A stretch of 64,000 nucleotides of DNA, from the NCBI GenBank assembly GCA_026122225.1, contig JANEZZ010000464.1, positions 538,501 through 602,500 on the forward strand, in the 5' to 3' direction. Each line of letters opens with the position of its first letter. Positions within the stretch are counted from its first letter, which is position 1. Under the pieces are notes generated by a model. That model was not told the origin of the DNA. It did not search any database and saw only the letters and a list, made by a program, of their open reading frames with translations. The translations under genes and the position numbers were made by a program. Of the stretch, positions 52,401 to 59,615 are shown piece by piece. The DNA comes from Heloderma charlesbogerti (lineage: Eukaryota > Chordata > Lepidosauria > Squamata > Helodermatidae).

Positions 52401-54930
52401 GCTTTCGGAAAGGCATTTCCACCTTTGAGAATGTTCCGTTCGGTTCAATTGTATTGCGTTGACAACCAGTCACTTGCAAAGCAGTGAACCAGTCCATAAC
52501 GCTAAAACATAACTGACTAAAATACAGCTGCTGGTTACATCCAGAAAAACAACAAGCCTTAAAATGTAATATTTAAAACTTAAGGCCAAACCATCTTGGC
52601 TTGTCTGACATTGAACTAAACAAAATTTGGGGGTTTGAATTCAAAGCCCCTTGTCTCACTTTCAGAGCGGAATTCATATATTTCGCCCTTCTACAAGTGG
52701 CAGAATGGGGGCAGAGGAGACTGTGGGAAACTGCCGAATGATTGCTGGTCAGGGGAACAGCTGAAACAGCATTGTCAGAGCAGAGCAAAGGTCCTTTCCC
52801 ACTTCTTTCTTTTTAAAAACTTGCACAGCAAGCATGAGCCAGCTTGTCTTTGCATTTCAGGTTACAAAACTGAGTCCAAGGGTCCAAAGCCCGTCCAAAC
52901 AGGCATTCTCTTTTTGTGCACAAAATAAATATTGAGACAAAATGATTGTCCGTGCACTGCTTTGGTGAAATCAACATAGTTAAGAAATGGGACTTCCTTA
53001 CCCATAAAGAAAGGAAACCTCCTTTCCCATAAAGAAATGGGACCTCCTTACCCATAAAGGTCCAGGTTGTTTGCTTCTTTAATTTGGTTTGATATCTTAA
53101 TCCACGACCAGGGGCTTTGCTAGGCCTGGGACTATGGGGTCCCAGCCTCAAAACTATTTTCCATAGCCCTGGAACTTTTCTCCAGAGCTCCATTGGTGCC
53201 AATGGGAAGTGTGTGTGTTTTTCCTCGGCTTAATTACCATGCAGGGAGCAATTTTCGGTGGTGGGGGGGATTGCAGCCAGGGAGAGATGGGTTAAGCCTC
53301 CCTCCCCACATGCTACCCCCTTAACCCTCCTCCCGCAAGACAATTAAGCTTAGAAAAATATTTCAATTGGCGCCAATTAGGCTTTTCCTAATCTTAGGTG
53401 CCATGTGAAGCAGGAGAGATTTCCAGGGGGATGACAGTTGAGGAGGGAAGGGTTAACCCTCCCTTACCTGTGCACTTTGCCCCCCCCCCGCAATTCCCCC
53501 TCTGCATGGTAGAAAAACCTCCCATTAATGCCAACGAAAAAACTGGGTGCCGAATCTTTTAACTACCTAGCAATGTGTCTGTCCATTACTAAGAGCACCC
53601 ATGGCTTTGCTCTACTGCTGGGTACACTGTTGTCACTCACAAACACAGGTGTGCATGAACTCATATTTTTGCTCTCCTGCTCGGTAAACTGTTATCATTT
53701 GCAAACGCAGGTGTGTGTGAACTACCCATGGTTTTGCTCTACTGCTGGGTAAACTGTTGTCACTCCAAACACAGGTGTGCTTGAACTCCCCATATTTTTG
53801 CTCTTCTGCTCGGTAAACTGTTGTCATTTGCAAACGCAGGTGTGCGTGAACTACCCATGGTTTTGCTCTACTGCTGGGTAAACTGTTGTCACTCCAAACA
53901 CAGGTGTGCTTGAACTCCCCATATTTTTGCTCTCCTGCTGGGTAAACTGTTGTCATTTGCAAACGCAGGTGTGCGTGAACTACCCATAGTTTTGCTCTAC
54001 TGCTGGGTAAACTGTTGTCACTCCAAACACAGGTGTGCTTGAACTCCCCATATTTTTGCTCTCCTGCTCGGTAAACTGTTGTCATTTGCAAACGCAGGTG
54101 TGCGTGAACTACCCATGGTTTTGCTGTACTGCTGGGTAAACTGTTGTCACTCCAAACACAGGTGTGCTTGAACTCCCCATATTTTTGCTCTCCTGCTGGG
54201 TAAACTGTTGTCATTTGCAAACGCAGGTGTGCGTGAACTACCCATAGTTTTGCTCTACTGCTGGGTAAACTGTTGTCACTCCAAACACAGGTGTGCTTGA
54301 ACTCCCCATATTTTTGCTCTCCTGCTCGGTAAACTGTTGTCATTTGCAAACGCAGGTGTGCTTGAACTCCCCATATTTTTGCTCTCCTGCTGGGTAAACT
54401 GTTGTCATTTGCAAACACAGGTGCGCATGAACTACTTGGTTGCCACATGCTTCTGGTATTTCTCTCTCTCTCTTTAGATTGTGAAGCTGCTGCTCAAGAG
54501 TCAAGCGGACATCAACCTGGCTGACCGTTACGGCTGCACCGCACTCCACAAGGCCGCAACGGCTGGACACCGACTCGCTGTCCACCTCTTGGTCGAAGAA
54601 GGTGCTTCCGGCATTAACCACAGGGACAGCCTTGATCTAACGCCCCTCCACAGAGCGGCCAGCCACGGCCACGTCAGCATAGCCGGCTACCTCCTGGAGC
54701 ATGGAGCGGAGGTCAACGCAACTGGCTGGCTAGGCAAAACCCCGTTGCACCTGGCCGCAGAAAAAGGAAATGTCGCTTTGATGGAACTTCTGTTGGCAAA
54801 GGGTACAAACCTCAGGCTGAGGACTCAGTGGAAGGAGACGGCCAAGGAGCTGGCATTGGAGGCTTCAAGTTCTGGAGTCATCTCTGGGTCACCTCAGAAT
54901 CTCCTCGCCTTCACCTCCACTGTCTCCTGA
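46180..54930 (+). CDS. ANKRD65: ankyrin repeat domain protein ANKRD65, three coding exons
   Basis: Seen: coding exons 46180-46448, 49164-49713 and 54478-54930 join in frame (269+550+453 nt) to about 423 residues plus a TGA stop. Junctions are AG|GTGAGG, TTTCAG|A, GAG|GTTGGC and CTTTAG|ATT, with phases 2 and 0. The product is almost entirely ankyrin repeats, about ten units of 33 residues with TPLHxAA and LLLxxGA signatures, starting at SWQELHWAARNG and ending with a KTPLHLAAEKGN unit followed by LRTQW. A short non-repeat head contains RRWM-x-LSEE. Known: human ANKRD65 is about 400 residues, all ankyrin, with a similar RWM head, a similar LRTQW after the last repeat, and MRPL20 as its neighbour. 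Ankyrin repeats bind proteins; no catalytic residue is expected and the partner is unknown. The start is uncertain: ATG 46180, 46189 or 46252, or an unseen upstream exon. Confidence 0.93.
46647..46868 (-). mobile_element. CR1-superfamily LINE, 3' fragment in ANKRD65 intron 1
   Basis: AAGAGCCCTGCTGGTTCAGA through GTAGCCATTGATAGCCTTTT. A + strand CR1 remnant follows directly, so two LINEs of opposite orientation abut. Confidence 0.8.
46878..47085 (+). mobile_element. CR1 LINE ORF2 remnant
   Basis: The frame gives LQEGRFWLNIRRNLLMV, close to the CR1 tail at 20781-21463, preceded by a degraded block (AGAGGGGAGGCATAATAGCA). No terminal ATTCTATG tail is present. Confidence 0.65.
47456..48727 (+). 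mobile_element. solo LTR split by a hAT-like element, itself inside a LINE
   Basis: TGTCAGGGTGGAAACTGAGC to GCGCTCCTGACA, flanked by GGCAG (47451-47455) and GGTAG (48728-48732), 4 of 5. Without the insert at 47979-48690 it is about 552 bp. The LTR frame is degraded, with stops after the SSSDSEE block and in the basic block. AATAAAG occurs near 47925. Confidence 0.82.
47979..48690 (+). mobile_element. non-autonomous hAT-like element, same palindromic family (712 bp)
   Basis: TAGGGATG to CATCCCTA with a perfect 8-bp duplication GTGGGGAC (47971-47978, 48691-48698). It sits inside an LTR at 47456-48727. The middle folds on itself, with palindromes of GATAGGCTACGTAAA type and paired CAAATGGCGGC / GCCGCCATTTG arms. 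Confidence 0.9.
49164..49713 (+). CDS. ANKRD65: ANKRD65 coding exon 2
   Basis: This exon opens after TTTCAG with the last base of a split arginine codon, then DENGWTLLHAA. It carries about five full ankyrin units (TPLHHAA, TPLHCAV, SALHWAT, TPLHIAA, TALSIAS). It ends at GAG|GTTGGC, a full codon. The upstream intron is packed with LINE, LTR and hAT-like insertions up to about 50 bp before the acceptor. A TTTG/TTTA-rich tail begins within about 12 bp of the donor. Confidence 0.95.
49988..50278. repeat. paired foldback elements with AAAGTATT repeats, ANKRD65 intron 2
   Basis: Two palindromes with ACTTTAAAATCCACTGC arms (49988-50092 and about 50171-50278) flank a run of TTAAAGTATTAAAGTATT and (ATC)n. 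The second has more mismatches. Confidence 0.6.
50741..51060 (-). mobile_element. CAGTGCCGG-family repeat in ANKRD65 intron 2, minus orientation
   Basis: CAGGGCCAGCGACAAGAGCA, GGGCACCTGCCAAGGGCCCA, CTCTCTGGCCCAGG and CAGCAGCGACTGGTGACG follow the family order in reverse. A CAGGGC-family right-end fragment lies just upstream (50637-50700). Confidence 0.55.
51071..51511. other. ANKRD65 intron 2, no recognised element
   Basis: Non-coding intron DNA without a match to other repeats in the window. Confidence 0.5.
51512..51970 (-). mobile_element. hAT-like element, minus-oriented relative of the 54932 family
   Basis: TAGGGATGTCCGTCC to CATCCCAA. The left part is the complement of the right ends at 54932 and 18306 (clamped aggregates such as GGTTTGCATTCTCAAGCTGA and TTTTCCCGAAATC). 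The centre repeats short TTTGTGCAAAT / ATTTGCACAAA blocks. Flanking 8-mers match only weakly. Confidence 0.55.
52230..52440 (+). mobile_element. hAT-like fragment (CAGGGGTGTYGAA family) in ANKRD65 intron 2
   Basis: GCAGGGGTGTCGAATCTCTT, GCCCAAGGGCCAAATTCAG and GTGGGTGAGGCCAAAGGCAA match 55976-56236 (CAGGGGTGTTGAACCTCTTT, GTGGGCCGAATTCC, GTGGGTGGGGCCAAAAGCAA). A minus right-end piece is at about 63130-63222. Confidence 0.55.
53190..53537. repeat. foldback element in ANKRD65 intron 2
   Basis: GTGCCAATGGGAAG ... TTTTTCCTCGGCTTAATTACCATGCAGGG on the left pair with CTCTGCATGGTAGAAAAACC and TCCCATTAATGCC on the right. A short triple repeat of CCCATAAAGAAATGGGACC lies just upstream (52985-53060). 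Confidence 0.55.
53597..54434. repeat. minisatellite with 129-bp higher-order unit, ANKRD65 intron 2
   Basis: Two 64-65 bp monomers alternate: one with CACTCCAAACACAGGTGTGC, one with CATTTGCAAACGCAGGTGTG. The first marker recurs at 53761, 53890, 54019, 54148 and 54277, exactly 129 bp apart, about 13 monomers in all. It ends about 45 bp before the exon 3 acceptor. As 129 is a multiple of 3, a long antisense open frame arises by periodicity. Confidence 0.93.
54478..54930 (+). CDS. ANKRD65: ANKRD65 terminal coding exon 3
   Basis: This exon follows a CT-rich tract and CTTTAG. It begins IVKLLLKSQADINLADRYG, completing the ankyrin unit begun in exon 2, then adds three more units (TALHKAA, TPLHRAA, TPLHLAA). 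The non-repeat tail contains LRTQWKETAKELALEASSSG and stops at TGA 54928-54930. A hAT-like element starts one base after the stop. Confidence 0.95.
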   Translation: MVKLLLKSQADINLADRYGCTALHKAATAGHRLAVHLLVEEGASGINHRDSLDLTPLHRAASHGHVSIAGYLLEHGAEVNATGWLGKTPLHLAAEKGNVALMELLLAKGTNLRLRTQWKETAKELALEASSSGVISGSPQNLLAFTSTVS

Positions 54931-54931
54931 C

Positions 54932-55316
54932 TAGGGATGTTGGAGAAATCCATTTAGGGGGTGGAGTTTGATGAGTTTTCACAAGTTATGAAACTTATCC
55001 AGGTTCAGCCCCCTGGATTTCATTCTGGTTCCCTCTGCGGCACCCGACTTGGTCTGCAGTGAGCATTTTTTCCCCACAGGTTCTGCAATTTGCGCAAATT
55101 CAGCCGTACTTTATGCAAATTTGGTTCTGATTTGTGCAAATTATCACCACATTTGCACAAATTGCAGAATCTGTGGGGAACAAATGGGCAAAAAAAGTTC
55201 CTGGGGTTCAGGGAAAAGCCTCCAGCTCAACTAGCAAACGCAAATCAAGTCATACACGCTGCAGAACTCGGCTGAGTCAAAAAAAGGACTGGATCTCCCG
55301 GCGATGGACATCCCTA
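54932..55316 (+). mobile_element. hAT-like element directly after the ANKRD65 stop codon (385 bp)
   Basis: TAGGGATGTTGGAGAAATCC to GGCGATGGACATCCCTA, flanked by CTCCTGAC (54924-54931) and TTCCTGAC (55317-55324), 7 of 8 matching. The left duplication contains the last codon bases and the TGA stop. The right end matches the element at 18306-18768. There is no coding capacity. It forms the start of the ANKRD65 3' UTR. Confidence 0.82.
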
Positions 55317-55352
55317 TTCCTGACGCATCCCCTCCACTACATCTAGTCCAAT

Positions 55353-55358
55353 ATTAAA
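55353..55358 (+). promoter_or_regulatory. candidate poly(A) signal (ATTAAA) for ANKRD65
   Basis: ATTAAA lies about 420 bp past the ANKRD65 stop and about 40 bp beyond the hAT-like element that occupies the start of the 3' UTR. A second candidate, AATAAA at 55587-55592, lies inside a tRNA-derived SINE. Either implies a 3' UTR made mainly of mobile-element sequence. Transcript ends cannot be seen from DNA alone. Confidence 0.3.
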
Positions 55359-55443
55359 ATGCCCACCTTGTAAAAAAGCATTTATGATTTTACACTGTAT
55401 AACTGGTCAGCTATAAGAGCGGTACACCATTGTTATATGTAAG

Positions 55444-55640
55444 GGAGGGACTGTACCTTAGTGGTAGAGCCCTTGCTTTGCGTGTAGAAGGTCCCATATT
55501 CAATCCCTGGCATCTCCAGTTAAAAATGGTCAGCTAGCAAGGAATGGGAAAAGACTGTTCTCTCCCAGAGACCCACTGCCAGCCAGAATAAATACAGGCT
55601 AAAAATGGACAAATAGTCTGATTTAGCAGAAGGCACCTTG
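55444..55640 (+). mobile_element. tRNA-derived SINE, second family
   Basis: TGTACCTTAGTGGTAGAGCC, TTGCTTTGCGTGTAGAAGGT, TATTCAATCCCTGGCATCTC, then GACCCACTGCCAGCC and TAGTCTGATTTAGCAGAAGG. It supplies an AATAAA downstream of ANKRD65. Confidence 0.8.
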
Positions 55641-55975
55641 CTACGTTCATTAAGTTGCCATCCAAAATATTATATATTATATGTGACCATTAATTCCAAT
55701 TATTAACCAGTGTTTGGGTCCTACAACTGTAGCGTGAATAGCAGACGTGATACTAAAACTCACACGCAGATAGTCCTTGTTAGTTTGATTTCATTCCAAA
55801 TAAGTAATATCTCCACGGGTGCGTTCCGATGGAAACATCTATTCCCCTAAGACAGGAAATGGTTTCAGTTTTCATGGAAGGTTAAGTGTCAGTTGAAAAA
55901 GGAAAACAGAAATGGTCTGCTGGGAAGCAGGGCATGGCTGGCTGGTATCCTGAGAAGGAGCACCTCCTGTTACAA

Positions 55976-56236
55976 CAGGGGTGTTGAACCTCTTTCAGAC
56001 CGTGGGCCGAATTCCATTCCAGAGAAGTTCTCGAGGGCTGCATTCCAGTGGTGGGTGGGGCCAAAAGCAAAAAAGGCGGGGCCAAATTAACAAAGATGCC
56101 TGCCTGAAGCTCTTGCTATCCATAACTAAGACTTAGGAAAAGCATTTCAGCCTTTTAGAATGGGAGGAGGGGAACTGTGCAAAAGCCCCCAGGAGGGCTG
56201 AATTTGGCCACTGGACCTGGGGTTCTGCACCCCTGC
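55976..56236 (+). mobile_element. hAT-like element, CAGGGGTGTTGAACC terminus
   Basis: CAGGGGTGTTGAACCTCTTT to GGGTTCTGCACCCCTG are inverted termini. No matching 8-bp flanks could be read, so the boundaries are approximate. Confidence 0.55.
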
Positions 56237-56564
56237 ACTAGGTGGTGAGGATACACTGCAACTTTTTGTTGCAGGTGGATCTTCCTGGAGCCAAAACAGG
56301 TTAAACTCAAAGGAGGGAGGTATCAGACCAGGGGAACTCCAAGGTTTGCAGAAGTGCAAAAAAAAAAATCTTCAGGAGGGAAAAAAGGTAGACCAATGAG
56401 AACTGAGCAGGCTGAGTGGTTGCGGAATGCTGAGTTGGGAGGGGGAAATGCTGGAGGGAATATGGAATAGAGGATCATGAAAAAGGGCATGGCTGGAATC
56501 CTGAACAGACACACTCCACGCTGCAACATTTTGTTGCAGGCCCTCACTTGTACCACTGAATGCA

Positions 56565-56735
56565 AGAACATAAGAACAGCCCTGCTGGATCAGGTCAAAG
56601 GTTCATCTAGTCCAGCTTCCTCTTTCTCAAAGTGGCCAACCTCTGAGAAGGCCAGAATCAATGCCCTCTCCTGCTGTTGCTCCCCAGCAAAAGCATTAGT
56701 GACCCTGAAGTCGGAGATCGCATGTGGGAGCTTTC
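56565..56735 (-). mobile_element. CR1-superfamily LINE-like 3' fragment, variant
   Basis: GAACATAAGAACAGCCCTGC and TCATCTAGTCCAGC are shared, then the sequence departs (CTCTTTCTCAAAGTGGCCAA, GTTGCTCCCCAGCAAAAGC). It may be a separate subfamily. Confidence 0.6.
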
Positions 56736-56779
56736 CCTAACCTGGGGCTCACCAGATGTGGACTGCAACTCCCATTATC

Positions 56780-56995
56780 CCCAGCTCCGATTTCAGTGGG
56801 GCTGTGAATCCGCTCTGGGTTTCAATCAGAACCGGGCAGAACTCTAAAGGAGCTCTCTGAGGTACTGAACCTATTTTGGGGATGGGGTTCAGCACCTCGG
56901 AAAGCTCCTTTAGAGTTCTGCCCGGTTCTGACTGAAGCCAAGACTGGATGTACTGCCCCACCAAAATCAGAGCCACCCGCCTCCACTGCCTGGGT
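56780..56995. repeat. foldback MITE, CTAAAGGAGCT family, complete
   Basis: AACCGGGCAGAACTCTAAAG pairs with CTTTAGAGTTCTGCCCGGTT; outer arms CCGATTTCAGTGGGGC and CCACCAAAATCAGAGCC are less exact. The strongest hairpin of the four copies. Confidence 0.75.
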
Positions 56996-57537
56996 GTAAG
57001 TGAACTCAGTGGGGCGTTCATAGGGCTGCCCTGTAAACACTCCCCCAAGAAGAGTCCAAAATTGCAAGCAGCAGGGTGGATGCAATTCTAGCCTTTCATT
57101 TCCACCAGGAGCCTTTTGTAAAGCAAATGGGTCTTAATGGTCCATTCCAGACCAAGTCACCAAAATACTTTGAATTACAAAGGGGAACAATATATTGGTG
57201 CAGGAGAAATTCTCCCCCCCCACACACACACACACACACCGCTACCCTGGAGTACACAGTCCTATGCATGTTTAGGCAGAGCAAAAGTCCTACAGCTTCC
57301 AGCATTCCCCAGCCAGCATATGACAAAAGTCCTACAACCTTTGCATTACAAGAAGGAACAATATATTTGTGCTGGGAAAATGCATTCCCCTCCCCACCCC
57401 ACTCACTCACTGTGAGGATTACAGCTAAGCTCAGAGAGAACAGGGAATTCCGGGGAGGGGGGAGAAGACATCAGCATCCCCTCCAATTAAATAGTGCCCC
57501 TTCCCTGTGATCCCTGGTTGCACTACCCCACTGAGGG

Positions 57538-57670
57538 TGCAATCCTATGCATGTTTAGACAGAGAAAAAAAGTCTTACAATTCCCAGCATCCCCCAGCCA
57601 GACATGCTGATTGGAGCACGCTGGGAGTTGTAGGATTTTTTTTCTGTCTAAACATGCATAGAATTGCGTC
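57538..57670. repeat. foldback MITE, same family as 1683
   Basis: CAATCCTATGCATGTTTAGA ... TCTAAACATGCATAGAATTG form the arms; ACAATTCCCAGCATCCCCCA and GCTGGGAGTTGTAGGA pair inside. Confidence 0.75.
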
Positions 57671-58142
57671 CTTAAGGTTTTTTCCCCCTCACCCATTTTA
57701 TTGGGGCTCAAATGCTCTTTTTAAAGCATCATAATGCTTTATTGCTATAAGCCACCTCAGAAACTGGGCGGCGGGGGGGGACATTTCGTAAAGCCGAAAA
57801 TTGGCACAGAATTTTAAAAGTAAATTAATATACTTTAATAAATATATATCCAGCTGTAAATTTGATAAGGTAATTAAAATTTTAAATGAATATTTTGAAA
57901 TATATACTCTGGCTCGGGGGATGCTGAGGGTTGTAGCACTTTGTCCTCTGTCTAGACTTGCACAGCATTGTGGCCCGGGATAAATCCAGTTCTAAATTTG
58001 CACCTTCCATCCCAGTGGAGGTGGTGGCTCCAGTGATTCTACTCCGGGTTTCAGTCAGAACTCTAAAGGAGCTATCCAACATGCCGAACCCACTTTGTGT
58101 ATTCGGCACTGGACCAGGTTTAAGGTTCTAGTTTTAGGTGTA

Positions 58143-58790
58143 CAAAACCGTAAACAACTTGGGACCAGGTTACCCAAGAGAGCACTTTCTCCCTTACCAA
58201 CCTAAACAACTTGGGAGCAGGGTACCCAATAGAGCACTTTCTCCCTTACCAACCTAAACAACTTGGGAGCAGGGTACCCAATAGAGCACTTTCTCCCTTA
58301 CCAACCTAAACAACTTGGGACCTAAACAACTTGGGACCAGGGACCTAAACAACTTGGGACCAGGGTACTCAAGAGTGCACTTTTTTCCTTACCAACCTAA
58401 ACGACTTGGGACCAGAGACCTAAACAACTTGGGACCAGGGACCTAAACAACTTGGGAGCAGGGTACCCAAGAGAACACTTTCTCCCTTACCAACCTAAAC
58501 AACTTGGGAGCAGAGTAGCCAATAGAGCACTTTCTCCCTTACCAACCTAAACAACTTGGGACCTAAACAACTTGGGACCAGGGACCTAAACAACTTGGGA
58601 CCAGGGTACCCAAGAGTGCACTTTTTTCCTTACCAACCTAAACGACTTGGGACCAGAGACCTAAACAACTTGGGACCAGGGACCTAAACAACTTGGGAGC
58701 AGGGTACCCAAGAGAACGCTTTCTCCCTTACCAACCTAAACAACTTGGGAGCAGGATACCCAATAGAGCCCTTTCTCCTTACCAACCCGC
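58143..58790. repeat. minisatellite upstream of MRPL20
   Basis: Units of 52 bp (ACCTAAACAACTTGGGAGCA ... CACTTTCTCCCTTACCAA) mix with 23-bp short units (CCTAAACAACTTGGGACCAG). The variant AACGACTTGG recurs about 241 bp apart (58400 and 58641), indicating a larger duplicated block. Confidence 0.92.
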
Positions 58791-58799
58791 CCGGTCACG

Positions 58800-59172
58800 G
58801 AGTTCATCAGAGGGCATGTTCCTGGTGGTTCCACATGGACCTATGGCCGACTGGAGTCCACCAGGAGAAGAGCCTTCCGTGTGGTGGCCCCCTTCCTGCA
58901 GAATTCCCTGCCTCTGGAAGTCAAGCAGGCGCCAACACTGTGTTGCTCCCAGGGCCTCCGAAACACCGGCAAGCCTTCCTCGGATGACCAGCGGTAGTGT
59001 GATCGGAACTCTGTTTCTTTTTAAAAAAAACAAACAAACACAAAACACAACAGTGATTATTTTAACAGGGTTGTTGTTGTTTTTTAATCCGTTTATCTTA
59101 TTTGCATCGTTCACCGCTCCGAAACCCGTCTGGAGGCGGGGTGGTATCCAGACGTTGCAAATAAAAGAGAGA
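58800..59172 (+). mobile_element. L2-like LINE 3' end just upstream of the MRPL20 promoter
   Basis: RRAFRVVAPFLQNSLPLEVK-like coding remnant near 58870-58930, then an AT-rich UTR with TTATTTGCATCGTTCACCGC and GGCGGGGTGGTATCCAGACG ending in AAATAAAAG. It lies between the minisatellite and the CpG island. Confidence 0.55.
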
Positions 59173-59189
59173 GATACATCAACAGGAGC

Positions 59190-59528
59190 CCCCGCCCTCC
59201 GCTGCTCCCTCCCCTCCCGACCAAGGGGAGGGAGGCTCAGCTGCGCTGCGCCGCGCTGCGCTGCGCTCCTGGCGCGGCGCGCGTTCGCCGCTCCAGCGGA
59301 GAGGCCCGAACGGTGCCGGAAGCCGCGGGGCGTGCGCTCCCCTCGCCTTCCTCTCGACCTCTAGGGGCGGCCGCGGCCGCTTCGCTCTGTGCAGCCCGGA
59401 AAGGAGAAGCGCCGCGGGTCGCCCCGCGTGGCTCCGTGTAAACGCCTCCCCGCCGGCCCCCTTCCCCGCTCTTTTCCTCCCTCCGCCTTTCCTCTTCGCT
59501 GCGTCCTTTGCAGAGCCACGAAAGTGGG
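59190..59528 (+). promoter_or_regulatory. CpG-dense promoter and 5' UTR of MRPL20
   Basis: The sequence is very GC-rich with many undepleted CpGs, including runs of CTGCG and GCGCGGCGCGCG, and contrasts sharply with the CpG-poor surroundings. It ends at the MRPL20 ATG and continues through exon 1. No TATA box is seen. This is the usual CpG-island promoter of a housekeeping gene; the transcription start is inferred, not seen. Confidence 0.75.
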
Positions 59529-59615
59529 ATGGTTTTCTTAACCTCCCGCCTTTGGATCCGCGCCCGTTTGACCGATCGCGTTTTCCGCAAGCAGGAGGTG
59601 CTCCAGCATGCCCGG
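59529..59615 (+). CDS. MRPL20: MRPL20 exon 1
   Basis: Twenty-nine codons from ATG 59529 to CCCGG|GTAAGG. The start follows a short GC-rich leader and agrees with the family N-terminus (MVFLT). The arginine-rich, acid-poor opening suits mitochondrial import. Confidence 0.96.

Noticed and set aside
53633..54448. 271-codon open frame on the minus strand with a 43-residue repeat
   Set aside because: It lies wholly in the 129-bp minisatellite; the repeat length is a multiple of three, so the frame stays open by periodicity. It is antisense to an ANKRD65 intron and has no domain.
58143..58790. CRISPR-like array
   Set aside because: Repeats of 23 and 52 bp abut without unique spacers of constant length, and the context is a vertebrate genome. 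It is a minisatellite.
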